Shown here piece after piece: positions 28,615 to 51,349 of a stretch of 64,000 bases of DNA. Made by a program: the position numbers and the translations under genes. Numbering within the stretch: position 1 is the first letter of the stretch; the number at the start of each line of letters is the position of its first letter. Source of the stretch: Psychrobacter urativorans (GTDB taxonomy: Bacteria > Pseudomonadota > Gammaproteobacteria > Pseudomonadales > Moraxellaceae); contig NZ_CP012678.1 of the NCBI RefSeq assembly GCF_001298525.1, positions 1,364,001-1,428,000 on the forward strand, given 5' to 3'. The notes below the pieces were generated by a model. It worked only from the letters and a program-made list of their open reading frames with translations, was not told where the DNA came from and searched no databases.

Positions 28615-30504
28615 TTATAAAGCGATATCAGCCAAATTGCCTTTGTGTTCTAACCATACTTTTCGGTCAGAGGCACGTTTTTTTGCCAATAACATATCCA
28701 TCACGTTATTAGTTAACACCATATCGTCCATATCCAACTGAACCAGACGACGCGTATCGCGATTCATCGTCGTTTCGCGCAGCTGTTCAGCACTCATCTC
28801 GCCAAGCCCTTTAAAACGGGTAATTTGCGCTTTTTTATTCCCCGAAACTCCCGCTAAAATATGAGCAAGCTCCGGCTCATCCAATGCATAATGAACCTCG
28901 CGACCGACATCAACACGGTACAGAGGTGGCATGGCGACAAATAGATGACCCGCTTCAACTAATGCAGGAAAATGTTTCACAAATAATGCACAAATCAAAG
29001 TGGCAATGTGCAGACCATCAGAGTCAGCATCCGCTAAAATACAAACCTTATCATAGCGCAGCTCAGACAAGTCCGAGGAGGCAGGATCAACGCCGATGGC
29101 AATCGCAATATCATGAATTTCTTGACTGGATAATACCGTATCTGACGAGACTTCCCATGTATTTAAAATCTTACCGCGTAGCGGTAATATCGCCTGATAA
29201 TGACGGTCGCGTGCTTGCTTGGCACTGCCCCCTGCCGAATCACCTTCTACCAAAAACAACTCAGCACCATCACGCAAATCACCTCGGCAATCTGCTAATT
29301 TTCCAGGTAAAGCCGGACCTTGAGTTATTTTTTTACGCGCTACTTTTTTCGCAGATTTGAGACGACTGCCTGCCTTATGAATGGCAAGTTCCGCTATCTG
29401 CGCGCCTAATTCGGCATGCTTATTCAGCCATAAACTAAACGCATCTTTTGCTAACGTTTGCACGGCTCCTGCCGCTTCTCGGCTAGACAAGCGCTCTTTC
29501 GTTTGTCCTGAAAACTGTGGCTCTGAGAATCTTAAGGACAGAATATAATTGACCCCATCCCAAACATCTTCGGCGGTTAGTTTCACACTGCGGGGCAGTA
29601 AATTATGAATGTCACAAAACTCCCGTAACGCTTCTAAAATACCGGTACGCAAACCATTCACATGGGTGCCACCTTGCGCCGTAGGAATCAAATTAACATA
29701 GCTTTCTTGAATGGGCGTACCACCTTCCGGTAGCCAAGATAGTGCAAAGGTAATGGCTGCACGTTCACCATCTTTTGCTTCATAATGGTAATAAAATGGT
29801 TGAGGTGGTAGTGTCTCTAACCCATCTAACTGTTCGGTTAGATACTCTACGACACCATCTGTAAACTGCCAAATGACCTTTTCATCATTAATATCATCAA
29901 TAAACTCAATCGTCAGACCTGCCGCTAATACCGCTTTGGCTTTTAAATTGTGCTTTAGCTGTTTAATATTAAATTTAGGCGTATCAAAAAAATGACTGTC
30001 CGCCCAAAAACGCACCTTGGTACCACGCTTGCGTTTATTGGAGCTGACTGACTCATCTAATGCTGTTACTGGTGTACCATTTTCGAACGCCATATCAAAC
30101 TGGCTGCCTTCACGCCACACCGTTACTTCAACTCGCGTCGATAGCGCATTAACAACAGAAATACCGACCCCATGCAGTCCACCAGACACCTGATAGTTAG
30201 AAGTGGAAAATTTACCACCCGCATGTAGACGAGTCAAAATCAGTTCAATACCCGTTTGCCCAAACTCAGGATGCATATCCGTTGGCATACCACGACCATC
30301 GTCTTCCACCGATAGCGAGCCATCTGCATATAACTGCACTTTAATGTTTTTAGCAAAACCTGCTAACGCCTCATCTACCGAATTATCGATAACTTCCTGC
30401 GCCAAATGATTGGGGCGCGTCGTATCGGTATACATGCCTGGTCGACGGCGAACGGGCTCTAGCCCCTCTAAGACTTCTAACGACTGCGCATTATATTGAC
30501 TCAC
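28615..30504 (-). CDS. parE: DNA topoisomerase IV subunit B
   Basis: ATPase subunit of topoisomerase IV, which decatenates daughter chromosomes. The 629 residues carry RRRPGMYTD and DNSVDEA of the GHKL ATPase, EDDGRGMP, GGLHGVG and a transducer domain. The TOPRIM domain follows with VEGDSAGGSA, LPLRGKILN and DADSDGLHI. The short C terminus and length indicate ParE rather than GyrB. The GTG at 30504 is the better start, since AAAGGA sits six bases upstream and the product then begins MSQYNAQSLEVLEGL like relatives. A TTG seven codons earlier has no ribosome site. Confidence 0.95.
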   Translation of the reverse strand: MSQYNAQSLEVLEGLEPVRRRPGMYTDTTRPNHLAQEVIDNSVDEALAGFAKNIKVQLYADGSLSVEDDGRGMPTDMHPEFGQTGIELILTRLHAGGKFSTSNYQVSGGLHGVGISVVNALSTRVEVTVWREGSQFDMAFENGTPVTALDESVSSNKRKRGTKVRFWADSHFFDTPKFNIKQLKHNLKAKAVLAAGLTIEFIDDINDEKVIWQFTDGVVEYLTEQLDGLETLPPQPFYYHYEAKDGERAAITFALSWLPEGGTPIQESYVNLIPTAQGGTHVNGLRTGILEALREFCDIHNLLPRSVKLTAEDVWDGVNYILSLRFSEPQFSGQTKERLSSREAAGAVQTLAKDAFSLWLNKHAELGAQIAELAIHKAGSRLKSAKKVARKKITQGPALPGKLADCRGDLRDGAELFLVEGDSAGGSAKQARDRHYQAILPLRGKILNTWEVSSDTVLSSQEIHDIAIAIGVDPASSDLSELRYDKVCILADADSDGLHIATLICALFVKHFPALVEAGHLFVAMPPLYRVDVGREVHYALDEPELAHILAGVSGNKKAQITRFKGLGEMSAEQLRETTMNRDTRRLVQLDMDDMVLTNNVMDMLLAKKRASDRKVWLEHKGNLADIAL

Positions 30505-30648
30505 ACGACTTCCTTTAATATTCAAAATAATTAATTCTATCTAGCCATTATAACGAAAAATAGCATCATTAGTTTGAATACGCAGCGTCTTACGTCATAT
30601 GATGTCGTCTATTCTAATCAACGTAATTATTAAATATGCAGTGCTATT

Positions 30649-31308
30649 TTATTGTTGTAATTGTCTTAAAGTCTCAATCACCATCGGTAATTGCTCAGCA
30701 AAATCACTAAACCTGTGATCACCACCAGATTGCAACTTAACTAAACAGCCATGTTGTCTATAAAACTCAGTAGATAGATTGGCATCAAGTAATTCATCAC
30801 CGTCTTTGATGAGCACAGCGACCTTATTGGGATAATGAACAGTTGATAATTGATGTTCCTCAAACCATTTTAAATCCGCATGAGTCATATCCCAACCACC
30901 GGCTGTTGAATGAATAACTTGATTACTTAAACCTTCCTCTTTACCATTATTGAGTAGAGTCGAATCTTTAGCAAATCGCTGTAAAGTAATATGTGGTTGA
31001 ATACTAGGATTTAACAATAGCGCAGGGCAGCCTGTATAATTGCTTATCAGGGTAGAAAAGTAACCACCCAATGAACTACCTACCAATACAGTATTTGAAG
31101 GTTCACACTGCTTATCTTTAGTAGTATTGTGACTCTTTAAGCCTTCGATTAATGAGATTATTTGCTTAAAAACTTGGTCAGGTCTTTTATTCAAATCAGG
31201 GCGTAATACCTTGATATCAGAATGGTATTTATGGAAATAATCCTCTAACAACCGTCCTTTAGTAGAGTTAGCAGCGCTGTCTAGCCCATGAATATAAATA
31301 ACGTTCAC
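30649..31308 (-). CDS. yqiA: YqiA-like esterase (UPF0227 alpha/beta hydrolase)
   Basis: A small alpha/beta hydrolase, about 219 residues. The oxyanion block IYIHGLDSAANSTKG is at the N terminus, nucleophile elbow GSSLGG at about 77-82 (Ser79), Asp in IKDGDELLD and catalytic His in GGDHRFSDF. This matches YqiA, which commonly sits next to parE in gamma-proteobacteria, as here (about 120 bp upstream of parE, same strand). The start is uncertain: GTG at 31308 aligns with the usual family start, while an in-frame GTG at 31320 would add four residues. Natural substrate unknown. Confidence 0.85.
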   Translation of the reverse strand: MNVIYIHGLDSAANSTKGRLLEDYFHKYHSDIKVLRPDLNKRPDQVFKQIISLIEGLKSHNTTKDKQCEPSNTVLVGSSLGGYFSTLISNYTGCPALLLNPSIQPHITLQRFAKDSTLLNNGKEEGLSNQVIHSTAGGWDMTHADLKWFEEHQLSTVHYPNKVAVLIKDGDELLDANLSTEFYRQHGCLVKLQSGGDHRFSDFAEQLPMVIETLRQLQQ

Positions 31309-31320
31309 GTATAATCTCAC

Positions 31321-31793
31321 TTATTGATGTTGTTATAATTGCTGTATATAAATAATAAAAAATCAGCATAGCATTAAGTGAATAAAGACAGTAGCAATAA
31401 AATTGCACGTTATTATTCGGTATCTGCGACCTAATAGTGTTTACAATGAGATTGTAGAATTTAAAAGAATAACGAAAATAGATATGGGTACCTGATGCAT
31501 TATTAAATGAAGCTATTCGATATTGCTAGTCCTTGCATAAATATTTGCACTAGCAATAAAACAGGCGTTAGCTGCTTGTGTCATCATACAGATCGTCATT
31601 TATGACATGAAATGAACATTAAACAGCGCTGTGAGGTATTTTTAGGCTAGGCTAAAGATCGAGTAGATGCGATAGCGTAAATGAGAGCAATTAGGATTTG
31701 ATTTTGAAGAAGTAGTTGAAGTTGGGGAGTTGTTTTGAAATAAAAAAAAGTCGAATATCATCTTTCATTTTTATTTTAAATTTCTCATTGTAT
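31321..31793. other. 470-bp AT-rich intergenic region beside the accessory pair
   Basis: No supported ORF, tRNA or clear terminator stem. It separates core parE/yqiA from the AT-rich 31794-33336 pair, so it could contain a junction of acquired DNA, but no flanking direct repeat was recognised. Confidence 0.5.
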
Positions 31794-32231
31794 TTATTTC
31801 CACTTTTTTGGATCAGTGCTATAGTTTTCAGCCATAACCCTTCTTAATTCTGTAAAGATATTAGGTAATTCTTCAAACACCTCTTTAGATACACTTACAA
31901 ATATAGGTAATAAAAAGTTAGTACACATGCCCTCTTGCCAATTGTTCCAAGTATCTTTTCTTACTCTACCTGTTTTGCGAAGAAATATTTGTTCATTACA
32001 AAAATCCATATAGTTATAGATTCCATTTGTAGCTTGATTAACTTCTTCGTCAATTAAAGTTTTCCCTATCAATGCGCTGTATGGGATATTTTTAAATATA
32101 TCTCGATACTCTTTAGAAATAGAGTCCTCAAAAGTCGTCTTAGATTGCTGTGTATTGATCCAAAATTGATATACAGCAAACATAGCACCTATCAGAGTGA
32201 CATATGAAACTAAGAAAACATAATCTTTCAA
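31794..32231 (-). CDS. Membrane-anchored protein of unknown function (DUF4760-like)
   Basis: About 145 residues. One N-terminal TM helix (about 3-22, VFLVSYVTLIGAMFAVYQFW) is followed by a cytoplasmic helical domain with NYMDFCNEQIFLRKTGRV and WNNWQEGM. This pattern is reminiscent of DUF4760-type proteins, but weakly. The start is doubtful: the TTG at 32231 has no ribosome site. AGGAG lies about 12 bases before an in-frame ATT at 32240, and a TAG stop lies just upstream in frame. Markedly AT-rich and on the same strand as the DUF4238 gene, about 120 bp downstream of it. Possibly a horizontally acquired pair. Confidence 0.55.
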   Translation of the reverse strand: MKDYVFLVSYVTLIGAMFAVYQFWINTQQSKTTFEDSISKEYRDIFKNIPYSALIGKTLIDEEVNQATNGIYNYMDFCNEQIFLRKTGRVRKDTWNNWQEGMCTNFLLPIFVSVSKEVFEELPNIFTELRRVMAENYSTDPKKWK

Positions 32232-32352
32232 AAACTCAATGATAGGTCTCTACTCCTAGAAATATAAAACCTTGTTAAAAGAAACATAATGGTTGGCTAA
32301 AAGATGTTGAAAGTAAATACAGCTATCAGTTTTTTTTCATTCAATCAACTTG

Positions 32353-33336
32353 TTAGAAACCACTTTTCACTATACTACCTAAGCTAATAGCAGGGGTTTT
32401 TTCTACTAATCTTTTTGCGAAATCAAAGTCATTATTATCATTATAAATATAAGACCATGAATCAACAATTTGACGTGTATTTACAAAATTTACATGCTTT
32501 TCATTAATAACATTAGCATTACCCGTTTGAATAGATTGAATTAATGATTGAGCGTAACTAATATCGACTAAGTTCAGTTCATGATTCTTAGCTCTATTAG
32601 TTTCTATTATCTCAATTTTCTCAGCTAATTCATAATAAAAATCCATACATAAGAAGGTTATACATAGTTTCTTAGATATCGGTAAAAATATTTCAATTGC
32701 TGGAACTGAGGTACCTTTAGAATTAAATCTATTGGGTTTATGAGAGAACATGACTACAGGATTATCAGAAATTATGAAAGATTTATCGATGGGGGCAGAT
32801 AGTAACCCTATAGCCTTATCTCCAAACTCATTAGCAAATGTCAACAGTTCCTCTTCCAAAAAATTGATATGTTGAAACTCAATTTCTTCTTTAGTTAGTT
32901 CTTTAAAATTTGTAAAAGTATCAGGTTCAAGTCCTAATCCTCTTGCAAATTTCGCTATATTATAATTTACTTGAGAAGTAAATACACGCTGTCTTTTTAC
33001 ACGTAGCAATAAACTAGCTGTAAAAAAGCATAATATTTTATGTTCGTTTTCATCTAAATGAGATATAGAGCCCGATAAACAAATTTTTGCTATAACTTTA
33101 CTAGCTAATGTTTCTAAATCTCCTAACTCATTCTCAAGAGTGTATTTGTCATCCAATCCTTGAATATTATAAAATCCGTTCTCGCTTGCACTGTCTCTTA
33201 CAGTAGTTGGAAATACTTTATTTTGTTGCTTATCAAACGTAAATAATCTTTCGGTATTTTCGACAGCAAAGTTCCGTAATAGAAACTGTGGTACATAATG
33301 TTGTTTTTTTGGCGTATTTTGAGTAACTAGGTTCAT
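32353..33336 (-). CDS. DUF4238 domain-containing protein
   Basis: 327 residues, AT-rich coding. The two hallmark blocks of DUF4238 are visible: KKQHYVPQFLLRNFA near residues 10-24 and FIISDNPVV near 187-195. No signal peptide or TM segment. DUF4238 genes are scattered and typically found in accessory regions. Their function is not established, although the fixed His and Ser/Asp positions hint at an enzyme. It lies directly downstream of the last 5S gene of the rRNA array in the same orientation. Its ATG follows a weak AGGA site. Confidence 0.82.
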   Translation of the reverse strand: MNLVTQNTPKKQHYVPQFLLRNFAVENTERLFTFDKQQNKVFPTTVRDSASENGFYNIQGLDDKYTLENELGDLETLASKVIAKICLSGSISHLDENEHKILCFFTASLLLRVKRQRVFTSQVNYNIAKFARGLGLEPDTFTNFKELTKEEIEFQHINFLEEELLTFANEFGDKAIGLLSAPIDKSFIISDNPVVMFSHKPNRFNSKGTSVPAIEIFLPISKKLCITFLCMDFYYELAEKIEIIETNRAKNHELNLVDISYAQSLIQSIQTGNANVINEKHVNFVNTRQIVDSWSYIYNDNNDFDFAKRLVEKTPAISLGSIVKSGF

Positions 33337-33425
33337 AATATTTCAAATAATCCTAAAGTTGACTGATCTTTCAATTTAACATTAATTTAAGCATCAACGA
33401 GTTCAGGCTCAAACTAGCCAAAAGA

Positions 33426-33457
33426 AAACCCCCCAACGAATTAACGTTGGGGGGTTT
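33426..33457 (-). terminator. rrn copy 1 terminator
   Basis: A 13-bp stem (AAACCCCCCAACG with its complement), 6-base loop, then TTTTCTTTT on the minus strand, 15 bases after the 5S gene. Confidence 0.93.
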
Positions 33458-33472
33458 AACTTTGAATAGAGA

Positions 33473-33587
33473 GCTGACGATGACCTACTCTCACATGGGC
33501 GAACCACACTACCATCGGCGCAATGATGTTTCACTTCTGAGTTCGGGAAGGGATCAGGTGGTGCCATCATGCTATGGTCGTCAGCAA
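33473..33587 (-). rRNA. rrf: 5S rRNA, copy 1
   Basis: Ends pair as GCTGACGA/TCGTCAGC; the internal CCTGATCCCTTCCCGAACTC is the universal 5S core. Ends are estimated to within a few bases. Confidence 0.93.
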
Positions 33588-33766
33588 AGGGGGTTAGATA
33601 TGAGTCTGATGTTGTTATTATTGACGTCAATTTAACTTGTCGTCGACCAACATAAACCTAACTGAATCAAGGTTTAAGGTGATATCGAAATATATATATT
33701 CTAAAGCTTGCGCTTTACAAGATAGATTAATTAGAGCGGTTCATACAAACCACTTGGGTGTTGTAT

Positions 33767-36627
<2,861 letters not shown>

Positions 36628-36968
36628 ATACAACCCCAAGTAGTCTTAACCTATAAATAGATTTTGACTTCAAAGTGTCATACGCTCTAATTATGATAAC
36701 GATATCACCTAATTTATACGCTTGATTCAGTTCTCTTTACTTTTTTGATAATCAATTCCTGGGATAACAACTGATGTCGTTAAGGAATTGATTATCAAGG
36801 TTAGAAACAACACGTGAACATGTTGTTCTAACCCAGACTCATATCTATGTTTTTAAATAGTTTCTATGCTCTCATCGAGTCACAGATTCTGTGTAAAACA
36901 GAAGTAAATAATCAATAACGATCACTTAATTCTGTTTATTTATTAGCATCTAAAGCTTGTCTATTAAG
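36628..36968 (-). other. tRNA-Ala to 23S spacer with processing hairpins (copy 1)
   Basis: The spacer holds the 5' half of the 23S processing stem: AACTGAATCAAG, GGTGATATCG, AATTAGAGCG and GGTTGTATGGTCAAG pair with segments at 33650-33770 past the 23S 3' end. It also holds two strong local hairpins: TTGATAATCAATTCCT with its complement (36745-36798), and GGTTAGAACAACATGTTC-type (36799-36833). These are expected RNase III substrates. Copies 2, 3 and 4 lie at +6055, +12113 and +18168. Confidence 0.75.
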
Positions 36969-37044
36969 TGGTGGAGCCAAACGGAGTCGAACCGTTGACC
37001 TCCTGCGTGCAAGGCAGGCGCTCTACCAACTGAGCTATGGCCCC
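36969..37044 (-). tRNA. tRNA-Ala (TGC), copy 1
   Basis: Full cloverleaf: GGGGCCA acceptor, TA, GCTC D stem, anticodon TGC, GGTTCGA T loop, encoded CCA. Lies between tRNA-Ile and 23S. Confidence 0.97.
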
Positions 37045-37052
37045 ATATAAAA

Positions 37053-37129
37053 TGGTGGGTCTAAGTGGACTTGAACCACTGACCCCCGCGTTATCAACAC
37101 GGTGCTCTAACCAGCTGAGCTACAGACCC
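37053..37129 (-). tRNA. tRNA-Ile (GAT), copy 1
   Basis: Full cloverleaf: GGGTCTG acceptor, GCTC D stem, anticodon GAT, GGTTCAA T loop, encoded CCA. First tRNA after 16S. Confidence 0.97.
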
Positions 37130-37159
37130 AATTACGCTTGCAATAAACGTAAGCTTAAA

Positions 37160-37191
37160 CTAAAGAACAACTTGTTGTGAATTCTTGCTGA
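37160..37191 (-). other. 16S processing stem, 3' strand (copy 1)
   Basis: Pairs with the leader segment around 38933-38962 (transcript CTAAAGAACAACTTGTG ... TTTTTGCTGA with TCAGCAAGAAT ... AAGTTGTTCTTTAG), enclosing 16S for RNase III cutting. The TGTTCTTTAGTTT here also loosely resembles a boxA antitermination site. Equivalent in every copy. Confidence 0.7.
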
Positions 37192-37205
37192 CCGAATGCC
37201 ATCTA

Positions 37206-38744
<1,539 letters not shown>

Positions 38745-39182
38745 AATCTTGCTATGAAGCTCTTTAAAGAAGCTTCTAAACTTGGCTCATCTAATCTGGC
38801 AATTACGCTCTCGTATGTTTCATTTAAATGAATTAACTTTGAGTTTTCTTGCTGTCTTAAATGATAATTTTTATAGTTAGTCACTCACCCCGAAAAGAGG
38901 TCAGTCCCAACTTTAATTTTTAGCATTCTGAATCAGCAAAAATCCACACAAGTTGTTCTTTAGTTATGCTTTTAAATAGTGTCTCTACTGTCGTCCAGTA
39001 GATGATGTTCTTTGCTATTCAATCAAAGCGATTAGCTTATCTCGTTTAGCGAGCTGACTATCATATCATGATTTATATGTTTGTCAAGCCTTGGTTCTAA
39101 TTCGTTTCAGTAAGTTAACTGGTTGGTTATTAAGTAATAGTTTACTCTCTAACGGCTTCCGGTTCGTCTTATTGAGGGGCGT
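38745..39182 (-). other. rrn leader region, copy 1
   Basis: About 440 bases transcribed between promoter and 16S. It holds the 5' strand of the 16S processing stem (38933-38962). No gene. Leaders of copies 2, 3 and 4 are at 44803-45240, 50858-51295 and 56913-57350 and look identical. Confidence 0.75.
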
Positions 39183-39210
39183 ATTATAGAGGGTTTTGGA
39201 GGGGTGTCAA
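39183..39210 (-). promoter_or_regulatory. rrn promoter P2, copy 1
   Basis: Perfect consensus on the minus strand: TTGACA (39205-39210), 16-bp spacer, TATAAT (39183-39188), about 440 bases before 16S. The GC-rich CGCCCC just after the -10 box resembles a stringent discriminator. Confidence 0.9.
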
Positions 39211-39236
39211 GCGGTTATTTTAATTCGTTTAAAGTT

Positions 39237-39445
39237 ATGTAAAATAAAAGCAGGTTTTACTTAAAATACTTCATTCAGGAGGTTTCATTCAAGGTTTTTT
39301 AGTCATGTAACGGTACTAAATCTAAGTTTTATTGCACTAAAATCTAGCCTCTGACCCATCGTCGCGTTTTTCCTCAAGCACCATTAACTGATCTTTTAGA
39401 CAAGAGCGCTTTGTGCCAGCGGCATAGCATCACCATTGAGTTTGA
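39237..39445. repeat. Inter-operon spacer between copies 1 and 2
   Basis: About 210 bases with no gene, repeated at 45295-45503 and 51350-51558, that is, only at the three internal junctions. It is not found intact at either end of the array. No promoter recognised in it. Confidence 0.8.
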
Positions 39446-39480
39446 GTATCAATGAGTTCAGGCTCAAACCAGCCAAAAGA

Positions 39481-39512
39481 AAACCCCCCAACGAATTAAC
39501 GTTGGGGGGTTT
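39481..39512 (-). terminator. rrn copy 2 terminator
   Basis: Identical to the copy 1 terminator: 13-bp GC-rich stem and T run after 5S. Confidence 0.93.
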
Positions 39513-39527
39513 AACTTTGAATAGAGA

Positions 39528-39642
39528 GCTGACGATGACCTACTCTCACATGGGCGAACCACACTACCATCGGCGCAATGATGTTTCACTTCTGAGTTCG
39601 GGAAGGGATCAGGTGGTGCCATCATGCTATGGTCGTCAGCAA
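39528..39642 (-). rRNA. rrf: 5S rRNA, copy 2
   Basis: Identical by eye to copy 1, offset 6055. Confidence 0.93.
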
Positions 39643-39821
39643 AGGGGGTTAGATATGAGTCTGATGTTGTTATTATTGACGTCAATTTAACTTGTCGTCG
39701 ACCAACATAAACCTAACTGAATCAAGGTTTAAGGTGATATCGAAATATATATATTCTAAAGCTTGCGCTTTACAAGATAGATTAATTAGAGCGGTTCATA
39801 CAAACCACTTGGGTGTTGTAT

Positions 39822-42682
<2,861 letters not shown>

Positions 42683-43023
42683 ATACAACCCCAAGTAGTC
42701 TTAACCTATAAATAGATTTTGACTTCAAAGTGTCATACGCTCTAATTATGATAACGATATCACCTAATTTATACGCTTGATTCAGTTCTCTTTACTTTTT
42801 TGATAATCAATTCCTGGGATAACAACTGATGTCGTTAAGGAATTGATTATCAAGGTTAGAAACAACACGTGAACATGTTGTTCTAACCCAGACTCATATC
42901 TATGTTTTTAAATAGTTTCTATGCTCTCATCGAGTCACAGATTCTGTGTAAAACAGAAGTAAATAATCAATAACGATCACTTAATTCTGTTTATTTATTA
43001 GCATCTAAAGCTTGTCTATTAAG

Positions 43024-43099
43024 TGGTGGAGCCAAACGGAGTCGAACCGTTGACCTCCTGCGTGCAAGGCAGGCGCTCTACCAACTGAGCTATGGCCCC
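43024..43099 (-). tRNA. tRNA-Ala (TGC), copy 2
   Basis: Identical to copy 1. Confidence 0.97.
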
Positions 43100-43107
43100 A
43101 TATAAAA

Positions 43108-43184
43108 TGGTGGGTCTAAGTGGACTTGAACCACTGACCCCCGCGTTATCAACACGGTGCTCTAACCAGCTGAGCTACAGACCC
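43108..43184 (-). tRNA. tRNA-Ile (GAT), copy 2
   Basis: Identical to copy 1. Confidence 0.97.
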
Positions 43185-43260
43185 AATTACGCTTGCAATA
43201 AACGTAAGCTTAAACTAAAGAACAACTTGTTGTGAATTCTTGCTGACCGAATGCCATCTA

Positions 43261-44802
<1,542 letters not shown>

Positions 44803-45240
44803 AATCTTGCTATGAAGCTCTTTAAAGAAGCTTCTAAACTTGGCTCATCTAATCTGGCAATTACGCTCTCGTATGTTTCATTTAAATGAATTAACTTTGA
44901 GTTTTCTTGCTGTCTTAAATGATAATTTTTATAGTTAGTCACTCACCCCGAAAAGAGGTCAGTCCCAACTTTAATTTTTAGCATTCTGAATCAGCAAAAA
45001 TCCACACAAGTTGTTCTTTAGTTATGCTTTTAAATAGTGTCTCTACTGTCGTCCAGTAGATGATGTTCTTTGCTATTCAATCAAAGCGATTAGCTTATCT
45101 CGTTTAGCGAGCTGACTATCATATCATGATTTATATGTTTGTCAAGCCTTGGTTCTAATTCGTTTCAGTAAGTTAACTGGTTGGTTATTAAGTAATAGTT
45201 TACTCTCTAACGGCTTCCGGTTCGTCTTATTGAGGGGCGT

Positions 45241-45268
45241 ATTATAGAGGGTTTTGGAGGGGTGTCAA
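45241..45268 (-). promoter_or_regulatory. rrn promoter P2, copy 2
   Basis: TTGACA - 16 bp - TATAAT on the minus strand, identical to copy 1. Confidence 0.9.
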
Positions 45269-45294
45269 GCGGTTATTTTAATTCGTTTAAAGTT

Positions 45295-45503
45295 ATGTAA
45301 AATAAAAGCAGGTTTTACTTAAAATACTTCATTCAGGAGGTTTCATTCAAGGTTTTTTAGTCATGTAACGGTACTAAATCTAAGTTTTATTGCACTAAAA
45401 TCTAGCCTCTGACCCATCGTCGCGTTTTTCCTCAAGCACCATTAACTGATCTTTTAGACAAGAGCGCTTTGTGCCAGCGGCATAGCATCACCATTGAGTT
45501 TGA
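45295..45503. repeat. Inter-operon spacer between copies 2 and 3
   Basis: Same 210-base spacer as at 39237; no gene. Confidence 0.8.
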
Positions 45504-45538
45504 GTATCAATGAGTTCAGGCTCAAACCAGCCAAAAGA

Positions 45539-45570
45539 AAACCCCCCAACGAATTAACGTTGGGGGGTTT
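45539..45570 (-). terminator. rrn copy 3 terminator
   Basis: Identical to the copy 1 terminator. Confidence 0.93.
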
Positions 45571-45585
45571 AACTTTGAATAGAGA

Positions 45586-45700
45586 GCTGACGATGACCTA
45601 CTCTCACATGGGCGAACCACACTACCATCGGCGCAATGATGTTTCACTTCTGAGTTCGGGAAGGGATCAGGTGGTGCCATCATGCTATGGTCGTCAGCAA
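45586..45700 (-). rRNA. rrf: 5S rRNA, copy 3
   Basis: Identical by eye to copy 1. Confidence 0.93.
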
Positions 45701-45879
45701 AGGGGGTTAGATATGAGTCTGATGTTGTTATTATTGACGTCAATTTAACTTGTCGTCGACCAACATAAACCTAACTGAATCAAGGTTTAAGGTGATATCG
45801 AAATATATATATTCTAAAGCTTGCGCTTTACAAGATAGATTAATTAGAGCGGTTCATACAAACCACTTGGGTGTTGTAT

Positions 45880-48740
<2,861 letters not shown>

Positions 48741-49081
48741 ATACAACCCCAAGTAGTCTTAACCTATAAATAGATTTTGACTTCAAAGTGTCATACGCTC
48801 TAATTATGATAACGATATCACCTAATTTATACGCTTGATTCAGTTCTCTTTACTTTTTTGATAATCAATTCCTGGGATAACAACTGATGTCGTTAAGGAA
48901 TTGATTATCAAGGTTAGAAACAACACGTGAACATGTTGTTCTAACCCAGACTCATATCTATGTTTTTAAATAGTTTCTATGCTCTCATCGAGTCACAGAT
49001 TCTGTGTAAAACAGAAGTAAATAATCAATAACGATCACTTAATTCTGTTTATTTATTAGCATCTAAAGCTTGTCTATTAAG

Positions 49082-49157
49082 TGGTGGAGCCAAACGGAGT
49101 CGAACCGTTGACCTCCTGCGTGCAAGGCAGGCGCTCTACCAACTGAGCTATGGCCCC
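49082..49157 (-). tRNA. tRNA-Ala (TGC), copy 3
   Basis: Identical to copy 1. Confidence 0.97.
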
Positions 49158-49165
49158 ATATAAAA

Positions 49166-49242
49166 TGGTGGGTCTAAGTGGACTTGAACCACTGACCCCC
49201 GCGTTATCAACACGGTGCTCTAACCAGCTGAGCTACAGACCC
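49166..49242 (-). tRNA. tRNA-Ile (GAT), copy 3
   Basis: Identical to copy 1. Confidence 0.97.
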
Positions 49243-49318
49243 AATTACGCTTGCAATAAACGTAAGCTTAAACTAAAGAACAACTTGTTGTGAATTCTTG
49301 CTGACCGAATGCCATCTA

Positions 49319-50857
<1,539 letters not shown>

Positions 50858-51295
50858 AATCTTGCTATGAAGCTCTTTAAAGAAGCTTCTAAACTTGGCT
50901 CATCTAATCTGGCAATTACGCTCTCGTATGTTTCATTTAAATGAATTAACTTTGAGTTTTCTTGCTGTCTTAAATGATAATTTTTATAGTTAGTCACTCA
51001 CCCCGAAAAGAGGTCAGTCCCAACTTTAATTTTTAGCATTCTGAATCAGCAAAAATCCACACAAGTTGTTCTTTAGTTATGCTTTTAAATAGTGTCTCTA
51101 CTGTCGTCCAGTAGATGATGTTCTTTGCTATTCAATCAAAGCGATTAGCTTATCTCGTTTAGCGAGCTGACTATCATATCATGATTTATATGTTTGTCAA
51201 GCCTTGGTTCTAATTCGTTTCAGTAAGTTAACTGGTTGGTTATTAAGTAATAGTTTACTCTCTAACGGCTTCCGGTTCGTCTTATTGAGGGGCGT

Positions 51296-51323
51296 ATTAT
51301 AGAGGGTTTTGGAGGGGTGTCAA
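51296..51323 (-). promoter_or_regulatory. rrn promoter P2, copy 3
   Basis: TTGACA - 16 bp - TATAAT on the minus strand, identical to copy 1. Confidence 0.9.
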
Positions 51324-51349
51324 GCGGTTATTTTAATTCGTTTAAAGTT

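Noticed and set aside
28884..29360. 158-codon plus-strand ORF opposite parE
   Set aside because: Antisense to the TOPRIM region of parE; no ribosome site and no recognisable domain.
30505..30525. TTG start for parE
   Set aside because: No ribosome site; AAAGGA is correctly placed for the GTG at 30504.
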